Shown: piece by piece, positions 12,111 through 25,900 of the stretch | Layout: the number at the start of each line of letters is the position of its first letter | Position numbering within the stretch: the first letter of the stretch is position 1 | From: Sclerurus mexicanus | Lineage: Eukaryota > Chordata > Aves > Passeriformes > Furnariidae | Assembly (NCBI GenBank): GCA_013396755.1 | Contig: VWZF01006088.1 | Coordinates: 248,001 to 312,000, forward strand | Direction of reading: 5' to 3' | Length of the DNA stretch: 64,000 nt | Notes under the pieces: generated by a model | What the model was told of the DNA's origin: nothing | Database searches by the model: none | The model's input: only the letters and a program-made list of their open reading frames with translations | Position numbers and translations under genes: made by a program

Positions 12111-14939
12111 CTGCTGGTTCTCGCACCCACTGTGATTGTCCTCCCTTCATCATCCTCCCTAGACTCCAGGGGATCTTAACTGCAGCTAAAGCTGAAAACT
12201 GCAGTTAGTTTTTTTCCTAATCCCATTGTCAGGAAGGGTTAAATGAAGCCACAGAGAGAAAGCAGGGATTTGGGAGCTGTCGCGGGATGCAGGTTCTGTG
12301 GCGAGAAGTTCCCGTGAATGTGAACATCCTGTAACGCATCCAGGCACATATCTCTGCAGGGAGTGTTTTTCTTGTTAAGGACAAGTGTTGTTCAAGGGAA
12401 ATTTTTATTACTTGTGTCAAACTGCAGCAGTATGATCCATAACACCAAGATTCCATTAAAAATAATTGGTTAGAACTGGCTCCACGAGGGTGTTACTTGT
12501 CAGGAATGACCTCCTCTCAGGAAAAAATGGAAAAGAGTAACAGCCTGATGATAATAATGCGTAGATGAGGAATATGCAGTGCTCTGTGTGTGCCGAGGGG
12601 GATCCCTCACTGTGTTTAGGTCAGGCACTTGTAAGCACATACTAGAGCTTAAAGGGGTCTCCTGCCATGGGGAGTCAGAGGAGAAATTTCAGATAGGATG
12701 AGATTAAATTATGTGTCTGACAGGGCTTGAAAATTGCTGTTTCATGTTTCTGCTGAATCCCTGGTGTTACCCTTTGGGGGAAGGGAGAGGAAAAGGGTTA
12801 ATTCTCTGGCTTACTTAGCCAGATATTGGATATACAATAATGCCACACCGATCATCCCAGGCATCCAGCTGGATGCCTGCTGCTCCTTTGGAAATATACC
12901 TTAGTGCCTCTGCATTAAATGGCATGGGACCCTAACACTTGATGCAGTGGGTTGTCCATGGTCAGACTATCCTATAGGACAACCTAGAGGAAGAAGTGTG
13001 AACAAAGGCAGCATGCAAGACTTTTTCTGATTCCTCTTCCCATCCTCTAGTAGAAAGAGGAGGGTAACATCTCCTTTCACTGCAAGAGAGCTTCCACAGG
13101 GAGCAGCACTTAATGTGTGGATCCCAGGTGTTGAGATCCATGAGGTCCTAGTTACCTCCTTGTCTTTCCCCTCTTCATGGCCTTGTTGTGAAAGGCATGT
13201 CCACCACTATTAGATGAACTCAGCTGAACATCAGATCTATAATGACACCTTAGGTTTTCCAAACAGAATTTTGCAAATGTGTGATGTGAGTGCTGGGGGA
13301 ACCCTTCTGGAGCATCCATGATAGACACAAAAACCAGCAAATGGGAGACAGCCTTCCACTCACTTCAGCTTGCCCAGTTCTGGGAGGTCTGTTCCATGAA
13401 GTAGCAATTTGTGCCCATTTATGTTCTGTAGCATCTTTAAATGAAAGTCTCTGGTACCTGACATCTTCTGAAGGAGCTGAGCTGGGTGTTTCCCAAAAGT
13501 TAGCCTTGCACTTGCAGATGATTTCTGCAAATGTGACTGCATGTCTACAGGAAGGGTGTGGGGCCCTTCTGACAGCGCAGTCAAAGTGGATGTGAGAAAT
13601 CCCACAAGGAGAGGAAGAGCACATGGACTGGTGCTTGGTATGGGGAACACAGTTTAGTTTCAAAACAGGAATTGATCAGCCTGTACTTGCAGGGAAAAGG
13701 CAGAATGATGAAAATGCATCCCTTTCTTCCTCTGAGCATTACTTTCAGTGAAATGAAGTGTGAGAGATGAAAAAGGCAGGAAAACGCCCCATAATCTGTG
13801 GTGATGCTGTCCCACCTGTACAGCACACGTTTGGACAAAATTTGGGGAGGCAAGTTTGGGGTTTGAGGCTTGTCCTGCAACTGGTACAACGTAAGCCCAT
13901 CTCCCTTCTCACCTGAGCCAAAAGACAACCCCCAGGTCCTCCCTCCTCCTCTCAGAGCTGTTGTGGGTGGCCCCTTCCTGGCCACCAAGTCCCAGGGCTG
14001 ATAACTGTTCTGCTGGGGAAGCCAAAGCCAGCCTTGAAAATACTCTTCCTGCATCATCAAGCCAGCAAATTGATTTTCCACATCATGAGCTGAACCTCTG
14101 GAATTGTTCTCTTCTGAAGAGATTATGGAATTACTCCTGTGCTAATGAATACTTTAATGTTACGGTGACTAAAGTCCCATAAGGACCTTAACAGCCAAAA
14201 AAAAAAAAAGGCTCTAGGAAAGGGGAGCCTGTGGTGGCTGTGTCAGACCTCACTTCACTATTTGGGGCAGAGAGGAGAAAGAAAATGAGAGGAGGGTGAG
14301 GAGAAATTCATGGTCTCCCAGGAAGCTGCTGAATCCATCAGGAATACTTTCTGCAGCTCTCCGCTTTATCCCTCTATCTTTAGATGCATGCAAGAAAACT
14401 ATCCTAACATTAACTATTGCTTTCCTTGTTCACCAGCTCTCTGGCAAATACCTGTCCCCTCCCTCAGGGGGAATAACCCAGCTCCTGGTGACCTGGCCGG
14501 AGAGCCCCAGGGTGGACAGCAGAGCCAGGTCACTATTCCCGGGTCCTCGGGCAGGCTGCTGTAACCTGCCATGGGATTATCTGAGTTTAGCACTTCCCTT
14601 CTACCCTCCTGCTGTCAGGCTCTGTAATTTGAGACCATAACTGGCTTCCAAATATACGGTAAGATAGTAAGACCCCCCCACCCCCTCTCAAAGGAGTTTG
14701 GCATTTATTAGGGAGAAAGTGCACTTCTGGGGATGTGTTTGCATTGGTCCTGCTGGTGTTCACAGAGCACAGTCTCACCTCTGCTTTACTAACCCTGGTT
14801 TTACTGTAAATCCATAGGTTAGAACCAAGTTGTCCCAGTTTTGAGCAAGAGCAGATTTAACCCCTTAAATGGGATGGAGAAGCGGTGCAGGGAAAATGTC
14901 TCTATGCCACAGGAGCTACAATGGAAGGGGGAGGCTGGT

Positions 14940-15113
14940 CTATATTTAGGTTAAGGGCTCTGCACAGAATGGATAATCCTCTTCCCATGAATTATCCAGG
15001 GGATTAGACAGCTTTAAACTCCCCCAGGCCTCCCCGCCTGCAGCCGGGCTCGGTGGGAGCCAGGGGGGCAATGGCCGGAGGGAGGGAGGTGCAGGCAGGT
15101 TGCTAATGACTCA
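14940..15113. promoter_or_regulatory. Candidate MEF2 and AP-1 sites in intron 1
   Basis: CTATATTTAG at 14,940-14,949 is a perfect match to the MEF2 consensus YTAWWWWTAR. TGACTCA at 15,107-15,113, preceded by TGCTAA, is a perfect AP-1 core with a half-MARE look. They flank a GC-rich stretch (15,010-15,095) that stands out from its AT-richer surroundings, about 3.4 kb downstream of the inferred exon 1. Motifs this short also occur by chance, so this is only a candidate regulatory element. Confidence 0.2.
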
Positions 15114-16700
15114 TTTGGCTGCTGCCAGTCTTGCCAGGCACTCTAAGAGGTCACCACAGGCCCAGACACAGAGCGACACACAAGTGACGTGCAAGGCAAA
15201 AGGGAACATCCTGATTAGGAAAGAACACAGAGCTTTATAAATAATTGCAGAGATGAGAGAGTTGGCAGAAGGTAGGAGGAGGGACAAGAGACCCGAAGCA
15301 GCAGTTTTCCAAAGTGTAATATTCTTGCTAGACTTTTCCAAGCTGTTTCTCTAACCAGAAAAAGGGATGCTTTTGGAACTACAGCTGATACATCTGAGGA
15401 GATGCTCCAAACCCACCTGCTTGAGCTGGCTCTGCAAATGCAGTTCTGGGGATGCAAGTCAGGTTCATCTATTTGGAGTGCGAATGGATCACTGTCAATA
15501 CTCCATTAAAATGTTGAAGGGAGGCCAACAGCACAGCTCAGGGACAGGGAGGGGGTGGGGAGGAATGGGATGCAGGCAGGAAGGCAGACTGGATTGCATC
15601 AAAACCTGAATATTTCACTCAGTTATGGAGCAAGTGCCCATAACAGATTTGTCCTTTCCTAATGCACAGCTGCTAGGAAAAAAAAAACCAAAGGAAAAAG
15701 AACCACATAAGAGTCCTGTCACTAATCTGGCCTGTACTGGGGGCTTGTATGTGCCATAGAAGAGACATTTTTTGTCACTCCAGCTTGTGGGTCTTGGGAC
15801 AGAGCTTTGGTTGGGAGATGAATGAGAAAGGCTCAGCTATGCATGCTGGGCTGTAGCTGACACCCAACCCATCAGGGTGCCAAGGGGGCTCTTCCTTCTG
15901 GTGCCAAAGGCAGTGGAAAAAGCCAGGGGAAAGGACCTGCTTGTGAAGCAGGAACGGAGTTCTTGTGTGGGAGACTGAGCTAGCTGGCATTTCTGATTTT
16001 CTATCTGTGGGCTTGTGGTGCAGCCACTCTTTTCCTCCGTTAATCTGTAGAAGCTGGGATCTAGCTCAGAGCTAATATGGTTTGTCTTCCTTCTCTCAGT
16101 TTTACAGGCTTTAACTAAGAAATCAGTGCAGGAGTTTGATTTCCCCCATTCACTTTGTCTTCTACTGCTGCCTGGACTTACAGCCTTGTCCTGGAGTTGC
16201 AGTCCCCTGGATTTTAACCCTATGGACTCTCATAGTACAGCTGCCATCCCCCAGACTCACCCTTTTTCTGGACTGCAGGAAAGTCAGATTTATTCATGGA
16301 GAAGTTAAGTGCATCAAGGTGTTTTATTTTCCCTGCATTTACATCAATTTATTCTACTCTCTGTTGCTTATCCTACATACCCTAAATAAGGATTTTGACC
16401 CTATTGTTTTCCCCTGCCCAAAACTGGGACAAATTGAAAAGCCTCACCCTGCTCTTCAGCATTCTCTTTTACTCACATCATCTGGAGGACACTGTTTAAA
16501 TAATGTCAAGGGAGCTTGAGTTGAAGAGGGAATAAATGAGCAGTCTCCCAACTCATTGTTTGGATGGGAAATTCTGTGTCTGGCCCTGCACCTCCTGCCT
16601 TCCCGAGACATGGAGTCAGACAAGTAGTCAGTGTCAACCCTGGCTTGTTTCTGCCTGTGAGGATAGAGCTAGAAATCACTAGAGAAAGCCTGGATGGAAG

Positions 16701-16758
16701 AGGGAAAGCAAACAAGGGAAAGACGAGGGAAAGCAAACAAGGGAAAGACCAGGGAAAG
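16701..16758. repeat. 25-bp tandem duplication, purine-rich
   Basis: Two 25-bp copies (16,701-16,725 and 16,726-16,750) both read AGGGAAAGCAAACAAGGGAA followed by AGACG or AGACC, and the start of a third copy (AGGGAAAG) follows. Only the last base of the unit differs between the full copies. The plus strand is almost free of pyrimidines here. Confidence 0.9.
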
Positions 16759-16858
16759 TCTTTGCCTTTAACGTGAGCTAATGTCTTTCCACCTTACGTC
16801 GACCATCCTCAATTTCCTGTTTAACCTAAAGTCAACGCATCTGTCATGTTAGCATCGC

Positions 16859-16950
16859 CTGGTTCCCCCCAGCCACCCCCCTCCCATCTGCTCTCCCTCC
16901 TCCCTCCACTCCCATTGCTTTGTAGCTGGGGGTGTGTGTGCGCGTGCGGT
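16859..16950. repeat. Homopyrimidine tract beside alternating GT/GC run
   Basis: Bases 16,863-16,916 are almost all C and T, with several runs of five or six C. A few bases later, 16,931-16,948 alternates purine and pyrimidine (GTGTGTGTGCGCGTGCG). The first kind of sequence can form triplex DNA and the second can form Z-DNA. No gene overlaps it. Confidence 0.6.
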
Positions 16951-19900
16951 TGTGTTTTCTGCTGCCTGATGGACTTTTCCATTGCTCGTGATTCAGTACC
17001 TGGATGTGGTCGCAGCGGGATGATCTGCTTGGCTTGCAGAGCATTTACTTCTAATCTCTGGCTTGTGACATCGTAGCAGAAAGGGGTGACCCTTCCAGGA
17101 GCAGCTCCACGGGCTAGAAAGAGGGGAAATGGCTGGTGAATGGCTGTGGTGAAATATTTCCTAGTGCTGGTAAGCAATAATGCTTTTCTCTTTGGTCCAT
17201 TTCTGGGCAGTCAGTCCAGTTGCAAAAGTAATAAGACTTAATGGGTTAAAAGCAAAGGGAGGGGAGCAGAAAAAGACAGAAAAAACAGTGAAGCTCATTT
17301 GGTTTGTACTGAAGCTTTTCCGGGGTCAGTGCTCATCAAAGACGTTTAATTACTGTTAGTGAGGGGCTGGGAACTGAGCAGATCAATGTGTGTGCCTGGG
17401 CAGCCCGACCAGCTTTCACTCACATGCAGTTCCATTGGCCACACTGTATCTTTTTTTCCTCCTTGATTTCCATCTTAGTCTGGTCATTTCCATGAGGTAG
17501 TCCTAGGTGACCTGCTACCTGGATGCTGCTTTTTCTATCCTGTGCTTGTTTCTGCAGGATTTACGGGAAGTCATTCATAAATTCCTGCCCCTAAGCTGAT
17601 TAACAAATTCTCTCAACCTTTCTAGCTGATAAACTCTCTCCATCGTGAAGTCTGAATTTTTCACTGAAATCAGTCCCCTAGGTTCTACCAGTAGCTGTTA
17701 TGTATAGGTGCAAGTAAAGATGTTTGGAAGGAAGAAAGTCTGCCTGAACTCCACTCTGATGGGACCATGAGCTATCTGGTGTCCTGGACACTGGCTTACT
17801 CTGAATGAGAGGTTTGCTAGTCAATAAATCTCACAGGACTCTCAAAATGGGCATCCTGCTTCTTAGCTGAGTGACAGTAGAGCTCTTATACTAGAGATGA
17901 ATTTAGGGCCCTTGTTTAAAGAGGATCAGGGAATAATAAACCTAAGAGCAGACTTTGCAATCTGGCTATATTGAATCTGCAAAGGTCTGTACATAATTTA
18001 AAAAAAGGAAAAATACAGTGGTAAGCTTTGGCAATTGTTCTGACAGATACCAAGCTATGACCTTCTTGACAGACCTGTGTTTTACCCAAAAGCTGATGCA
18101 AAATATGGTTTGGGGATACCAAAGCAATTTTTTTTTCTGGATTTATTTATGACAGGCAGAGTTGAAAACTATTCCTGGAGAACATTGCTGCGATGACTTG
18201 TTTATAAAAATATTCCTCTCATGATGTATTCATACAGAAACCTCCACTTGCTAAAACCTCACACATTTCCTACTCTTTGATGTTAGATACTGTGACACTG
18301 AGAGTGGGGCACTCTGGGTTTTGTGCTTATTCTAGAGAAGCCCTGAAGTTTCAAGCACCAGTTATATTAGATCTAGAGGGGAAAAAAGATACTCCTCTCT
18401 TGAGCAGCAAGTTTTGACTTGGGATTTTGTTTCACACGTGTTTCAGGGTGACGATCTTTTGTGCCGAATCTGTGTCTGGCAAATGGTGGGTGGAGTGAAC
18501 ACAGGGAAGTGGAAGGGGCTTTGCCTGACTAAAACTCAGCACTGTGCAAGAAGGAGAGAGTGCAGGAATTGCCCAGTTTGTTGTCTATGAGGAAATCCTC
18601 CTAGAGAGGACATCTTCTGTGTCCTTTAACCAAAACATCATGGCTTCTTCCAAAGAGCTGAAAATCCTTCATTCCACGTTTTCTAGAATATTATTTCTGA
18701 GCACTAGGAATTTCTGTAAATTGTTTTTCTTGTTGAATTATTTTCTAAAACCTTCTATAATGCTGATGCCAGGGTATCTTTGCTGTCAGTTTGGTGTTTG
18801 AGCACTTGACTTTTCTCCCACATTCAGTCTGGGATGTTGGCCAGTGGTGACTCTGCTTTCCTGGTCCCTGCTGCAGTGCTGCCTGGAAGGGTTAATTTCC
18901 CCTATTTAATTAATGACTCTGTAATGTTTATAAAGAGAAAATCATCATACCCATCTGTGATAATTTAGGTACTTCTGCCAAGATGAAATTCTAGGGCCAA
19001 ACGAATATTACAATATGCTGGATGTAGACATTTTTATAATGTCCCAAAGTTATTTTCTGAGAGATCCTGATTTGATGTTTGGGAGGTGAAGGACAGATCC
19101 TGAAGTCTGTGTCTCTGAAAAGAAACAGAATTGAATGTGCTACAGAATTAATGAATGTTATGACTTTTAACTGAACTTTAGCCTTTTCTCATGGACATTT
19201 GGGTTATAAAGGATGGATTTCTCTTGTGAAAAAATTCATTTGGTGAGGGCAGGGAGTCATATGGGATTCTAAATGATCTGAAGAATATTCCAGATCATTC
19301 CTGCAATGGCACTTGGCATCAATGTCATTATCTCTTCAGGACAAGGTAATCAAGGAGATGGAAGATGAAACCTTTCCTTGCCAGGGAGACTTACACATTA
19401 TTTGATTGGAATTGGAATCCTGTCACTTCATGCTTGTCTCTCCAGATTTTTCTTACCACATCTGCTAAATTACCACCAGCTATTTGCGTTTTAAATGAGG
19501 GCTTCCTCCCGCACAACCCATCTGCTCAGCCTGTTTGTTCTTCCTGTGCAGTCACGACTTAGTGATCACGTTTATGTCAGTGGAAACACACTGGTGTTGG
19601 GAGTAGAAGGAAGAGGGGGTCAAGGTGGCCTTGTAGATTCCCTTGGCTATGTTGAATTCGAAAGAGGAGCTGGGTTAAAATTGAGGTAAGAACCTCTTAT
19701 AAAAGAAAATTAAGCCAGGTCAAGGTTGCTGGGAAGCTAAGGCCTCTTTGAGGACAATTCTTCTCATTTTCTAGTACTATCCCAGGGAGTCTTTATAACT
19801 GGACATCATAAACTCTCCCACATCTAAGGTGCCAAATCTCACATGGGTATATGCTTGACTGCCCTAATGCCAGGGAGGTAGGAGAAATTAAGCCCTTTCT

Positions 19901-22900
19901 TGCTTGGAGGTGACTGAAATGTGTGAGTACTTTAAGGTATTCTAAGCTGCCTTATTAAAGTGGAGGGACTACAGGTCTTCAGAGAGTTTGCCTGCTCACC
20001 ATGGTGTGACAAACCTAGAGATACAGCTACTGATATAGAGATATGTGAGAGAGATCTACAAAGTCGTGGGTGACATGTAGACAGTTAGTAGGGCTGTTGA
20101 CTATCTCTTCCAGTCCAAAACCCAGGCAACATCACAACTGGTTAGTAGAAGCCAGTTCTTCTGGATACAGTTCCAGGATGTCTCTTGGTATGGGGACTGC
20201 AGCAAGCCCAATGCTGGACATGCTCCTACAGGAGATGCTGCAGGACTGTGTGACAGCTGGTTCTTAGTGATTCAGTGTTTCCAGTTGAACTTGGTGTTTT
20301 GCTGTGATTCACAGCGGCTCTTGTGGAAGATGGGTTTGCAGGAAGCTGGAATTCATCCACTCCCAACTGGGTGATGGATAGATCTGTTCAAACTCTGGTT
20401 ACCACTGTACTGTCAGCACAGTGGGTGCCTCCTTGGCCTCCCATCCTTCCAGGCTGAGAGCAAGTGAGAAGAGTGGTGTCCTCTGAGCACCACTGAAGCA
20501 TGGAGGCTTTCCCAGTCCTGGCCTCAAGATAATTCCTGTGGCATGTTCTGTAAAATGTGAGAGCATGAGTAGAATCCCTGCAGGAGATTTTTGACCAGGG
20601 AGAAAGTACTGTGGGAGCCAATCTATTCCTGCATGTGATGTGCTTTACACCCACCCTGCTCTCAAGAACTGAACTCTGATATTGCAGTGGTAAATTGAAG
20701 ACAGGACCTCTGTCAGGACACAAGTGGTCACAGACTACCTCAGGCATTTCTCCCACCACGTCCCTTCAGGCAGCATGGTAAAACCTGTATCCTCCATGGG
20801 ACATTTCTCTTGCCCTTTATGGCAGGTGGTCAGAGTGCTGCAGATTAACTGCTCTAATTATTGCAGTTTAGAGTTTCCTGAGCACCTGAACTCATATTCA
20901 TGACGTTCTCAGACATGCGGGACTCTCCTGGTATCTCTCCTCTGCCTTGGCACTCAGAGGAAAACCCTATAGAGGAGGTTGTGGTAACTCCTTTGAGGAA
21001 CTTTATTTGTGTTGTAATCCTACAAGTAGTGATGGTCCTCCATCAAGCCCACTGACATGTCCCAGAGGGATTAGCACAGCCAGAGTATGAGGTTAGGGAC
21101 AGATTGCATTGGATACCTCCATGAGGATGATTGGGGGACAAGAATGGAGGTATTCTTCTCCAGCTGTGCTTGGCACAGAGGATCTGCTGCACCAGATGCT
21201 CATACTAATGGATAAAAGTTCTTTGAGATTTACACGCTACCTTCTGAGTGGCTGGAGCCTGATGTTAGTCTCAGGGCTGTAAATCCAGTAAAACAAGTAA
21301 AATTCCTCCGGACTTAGATAAAAATAAGAGATAGATAGGCTGTTATGAGGGAACTGGCTCCTCACAGTGTAATAAACACAAAAAGTGATCATTTGCTCTG
21401 TACACAAAGTCCACGGCTCTCTCTGCCCTGATAAATGGGAGGGAGGGCAAGAGGAGGTGATTTGGGCTCATGGCTGCTTGGGGCCATAAGAGGTGTGGAC
21501 TTTTTACAGAGTGGCAACTGGTTCTTGGATGCTTTCAGCCCACTTCAAAGGAGGAAATCTGACCCAAATTCCTCTCATCTGCTTCCACTGAAGCTGAGAG
21601 TGGGCATCAGTGAGATCAGCCATTTCTGGGTAGGGCGGGGGGTACATTTGTCCTTCTGCACCCTCACATCACATGTACTTGCAGGCCAAATTTACAGATG
21701 TTTTATCAGGACTGTCTCATTGCAGGGATCTAGTGTGCATTAATTATGAGCATGTGTAAATGAGGTGTTAAATGATTTATACACAGACCCAGATTGAGAA
21801 ATCCCAGTGGTTTCTTCTCTGCATGTGTAGCCACTGCTGAAAAAGTCAGACTTTGTGGCATTCAGGAGGAGCTCAGGAGCCCTTTTGCTTGTGATACAGA
21901 CCCAAAATTGCTGAGCTTGGTGCAGGCTGAGCCTCCCTGGCAAGCCAAGGCTCACCAGTGGGGCCAGCACATACATGAGGAATCCTGCCATCACCACTGC
22001 CATTCACTGGCCCTCTGGGGACTTTGGTGATGCTCTGATGTCAGGCCACCCTTGGGAAGATGGGAAATACCTTTTGCATTCTCAGAGCCAGAGGATGGGA
22101 ATTCAGAGCTGAGTAATTTTAATTAATCTTGTATTTATTATTTATCACTAATTGAATATGCTCTTGGTGCTTTTATCTTCTCTTAGATAGGGGTGTTTAG
22201 GGTTGTTTATTAGTATCTATTTTTTAATTCTAGCAAGAGAGGATGCTTTGTTCTTAGGAGCTCAAACATTGTAAACCATCAGAGATGCTGCCTGTGCTGT
22301 GGCTGTGCCTGGATTGGGGCCATGGGGTGCTGGGCAGCACAGACACCTCCAGCCTAGAATGCCCAGCAGCAGGAGAGGGAGAAGCCAGAGCCTTGCTGGG
22401 CTGCTGGGGATTGTGGGGGGCTCATGGACCATTTGGTGTTTTTGAGAAGTCAGGCATGACCACTGACTAAAGTGGGTCACTGAGGTCTCCTTCTTAAGGC
22501 TTTGTTTTCAAATAACCCTCCTTAAGTATGGTGGCTACCAACAGAGTGTTCCCTGAATGCTGCAGAGCCAGCCCACAGAAGGAGGATGTCCTCCCAGCTC
22601 CTGTAATCCCTCTGACTCAGACAGGATAGGCACTAAGGGAATGAGGAAAGATTAGAGAAAGCCTAATTTTGCCCCCTCACAGCCCCTGCAGGTTCTTCAA
22701 AGCCTTGTCTGTAGCCAAGGCTTACACCCTGCCTGCTTTAAAACCAGACAGAAATGGGAGAGAGCTAAGTCCTGCTGACTCACAATTACAGGGTGCTGAG
22801 CACAGCACTTCCCAGCGATCAGTAGGAAGGAAAGTAAGATTTACACCTGGAAAGCAGCTGAGAAGTTGGAAAAGAAGAATGAAAAATAGGGTGCTTCAAA

Positions 22901-25900
22901 GCCATGCTGTTTGAAAGCTGTCACAGCTAAAGCAGCAGGCCAAAACAGGGTTCCTGCTTGGCTTTCTCCGCAGCAAATTGATAAAGGAGGCGAGCTCTCA
23001 GAATGGAGAGGGTCTTGGTGAGGGTGGGAGTCCCCACCCCCTCTTGCCTGCTCTGTGCCGGGCAGCTGCTGCTGGTCCCTGCTGTTCCAGGTCACGCAGC
23101 TGATTAAATATTGAGAGGGTTTCGTTGCTGTTGCTTGAAAAGATTGTCTGGATGAAAATGAAGTTATGTGAGGACAAGTTTGTGCTGGTGCAATTAGTCT
23201 CTGTTTAAATACATCTGACCGTAAACAGACCAAAAATAGCTTTGTGGGTTTTAACGTAAAGGCACCTTTGGGATGTGGATTTGGGTTAGTCCTTTTCAGA
23301 GCCATGTGGGAGAGCTCAGGGAGCCGATACTGGAGGTGGAGGTCAGGCTGAGTTATCACAGACCCTATGGCATGCAGGGGCTGTTGCAGGGGCTCAGAGG
23401 CTGGTTGTGATGGGAGCCAACACCTGAGGTTTGCATGTGCACGCAAACCTTGCTCCAGGTTCACCTCCCACACACCCCCAACACCCTGGAGGAGAGGGTG
23501 ATGGATTGAGATGCAGGCAGAGAGAGGGGAGGGAGAAGGGATTATAGGATCAGTCAGAGGCAGGAGGGAAGCTGGGATTACAGGTAGGGGCTGAAAGTGT
23601 GCAGAGGGGGAGATTGAGAGAGTTGACGTTTCTGGGCGGCTGCTCTTAAATGCCCACAGAGTTCTTCAGAAGCACTCTGGAAAATCACCCATCTGTGCAG
23701 TGGGAAAACGGAGCCAAGGGTGGAGGCAGAAGGTCCTGTACTGACTGGTGGCACAGCCGGATGTCAAATATAGACAAGGAAGAGTCGCTTTCTGGTGGAA
23801 GTAGAAAAAGAGACCATTTTTCTGCTCTCCATCCAGGCTCCTGTTGCACTCGCATTTCCTGAGAGGACATGGAGTGTGTTTTTGTTATCTGTGCACTGGT
23901 GGGAGTCTCCTAAACTGTGTCTTGGTACCTCCCTGACAGAGTACCAAAGGGACAAGCCTTCGTGGTCCCCATCGGTGGTGGCTGATTAAGATTTCCAGTC
24001 ACCCCAAATGAGCTTTTGGATAATCTGAGTACTGGATTCACTCACGGAGGTCCCAAAATCACTAGTAACATCCATGTGTGGTTTCATGGCTTTAAACAAA
24101 GTTGCTTCTTTCCTGCCTGCAGCCTCAGTGAGGATGCAGGGGATGGCACAGTGGGCACAGCAACAGGGCTTGGCTCAAGACATTCAGTCACTTTGAGCTG
24201 TCAAGAGAAGACACGTTTGAGATGGAAAAGAAAGCTCCCCTCATTTTCTGAAGCATCTGAAACAGATGTGCAAATCTGTGACCAAGGGAAAAATTTGGAG
24301 AAATGTGCTTATCTCAATTAGTATAAACAGAGAAAATATTGTAACTTGATTTAAATGCTGCTGTAATCTGCAGAGATGCTGGATAATCTGTCCTAAAAGC
24401 ACCTGACCACCCAGCAGGCAGGGAAGCCATCCCGCCTGGGGGAACAGGACAGGCTGGGTGAAGAGCTGCTCGTCCCTCTGGGTCATGTAGAGGTTCAGAC
24501 AGAGGAAGGAGAGACAGGATTTCCATCCTTGCTGTGAGGGGAATTTTGTCCTTGCATTGAGCTGCATAGGTTGCTATATATAATTATCACTGATAATTGA
24601 TTTCTTTTTGGTTTTATCTATACATTTTGTCAAATTTGCTGTAATTTTAATATATATTTTCAGAGTTTGATGGTAGTATCCTATGGAAGAGAAGTCTGTA
24701 GAAATGTGTGGGACTAAACATACAAGCAAAGCTTTGCTTACTTGCAGCCTGTGTCAACTGGACCAAACAGGGAATTAAGCAGCTCATTTATTTTTTCAGT
24801 TGGTAAGGAAAAAGGGATCATATTTATCTTTCTTGCTCATAATAAGATGGTATGTCTGCAGCAGAATTTACAGTTCACATTTTCATTATTCTTTAGATCT
24901 AAATGAAACTTGATTTCAAAAATTATATGAATCAGTTCAGCTTATGATAGTCATTGATCAGTTCCTAAGTGTTTTTTTAATGGTGTTTCATGACAATTGT
25001 TAATGGCACTTGATTAGAAGAACATAGTCACAGCAGGGCTGATGAATGGATTCTCAGCTGAGTAAATCTGCATTAATGTACAGCCCTGAGTTGCGATCCA
25101 TAACATATTTGAAATCATATTAAAAATCCAGACTGGTGTTATGAGAATAGGCTGAGTGTTCATGGTGAAAGTAATTAAATATATTTTTGGGATCTTTTTT
25201 GTTCTTTCAGAGCATCTAGTGTAGCTCTTCAGTTTCAATTATTTTTTTCTAATTGTTATAAAAAAGTTTTTGCACTGGAAAATATTTCACCTGGCAGATA
25301 CCCAAAAGAAAATATTTCCTTTGATATTTAAAAATCAAATTCTGAAACAGATTTTTATTCCTACTAGATTTAGATAAATAATTTGATTAAAAAACCATCT
25401 AGAATTTCTGTCTCCCAGCAGTGTACTGAAAAACGCAGGACCTGATTGTAATTACTTAATTAACCATTGTTGGGTTGGTTTTTTTACTTTATATGTGCTA
25501 TGAAATAATGGTATGATTTTGGCAGGCTTACAACATCTGAGCCCGTGTGGCTCAGCAGAGATGTACGGCAAGTAAGGAAGAAACCCAGCCTGTTATGTCT
25601 GTGCTACACAGGGTTTTCCTCTGGTGGGAAGTAAAGCTGGGTCTGCTAACCCCAAAAGTTGCAATTAAGCTCTGCAAGTAAACAGGTCAGCTCAGAACAG
25701 ACCCTTCCCAGGGGTCTTGATCTCCTTGTGTGTCTTTTTTGCCCAGGACTAGCTGAATGAGACGTTTTCCCCTTTTGATGCTTTGGGAAGGCAGCAGCCT
25801 CAGGGATAGGGGATGGGGGCTCAGGCACCTGTCAGAGGCTGAACTGTAGGAGACAATCGATGTCCTCTTCCTATGAATGTCTACTCCTGTTCAGCTTCTT

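Noticed and set aside
22841..23473. 210-codon minus-strand ORF
   Set aside because: There is no recognisable domain, no coherent hydrophobic or charged pattern, no flanking splice or polyadenylation context, and overlapping frames on the other strand are equally open in part.
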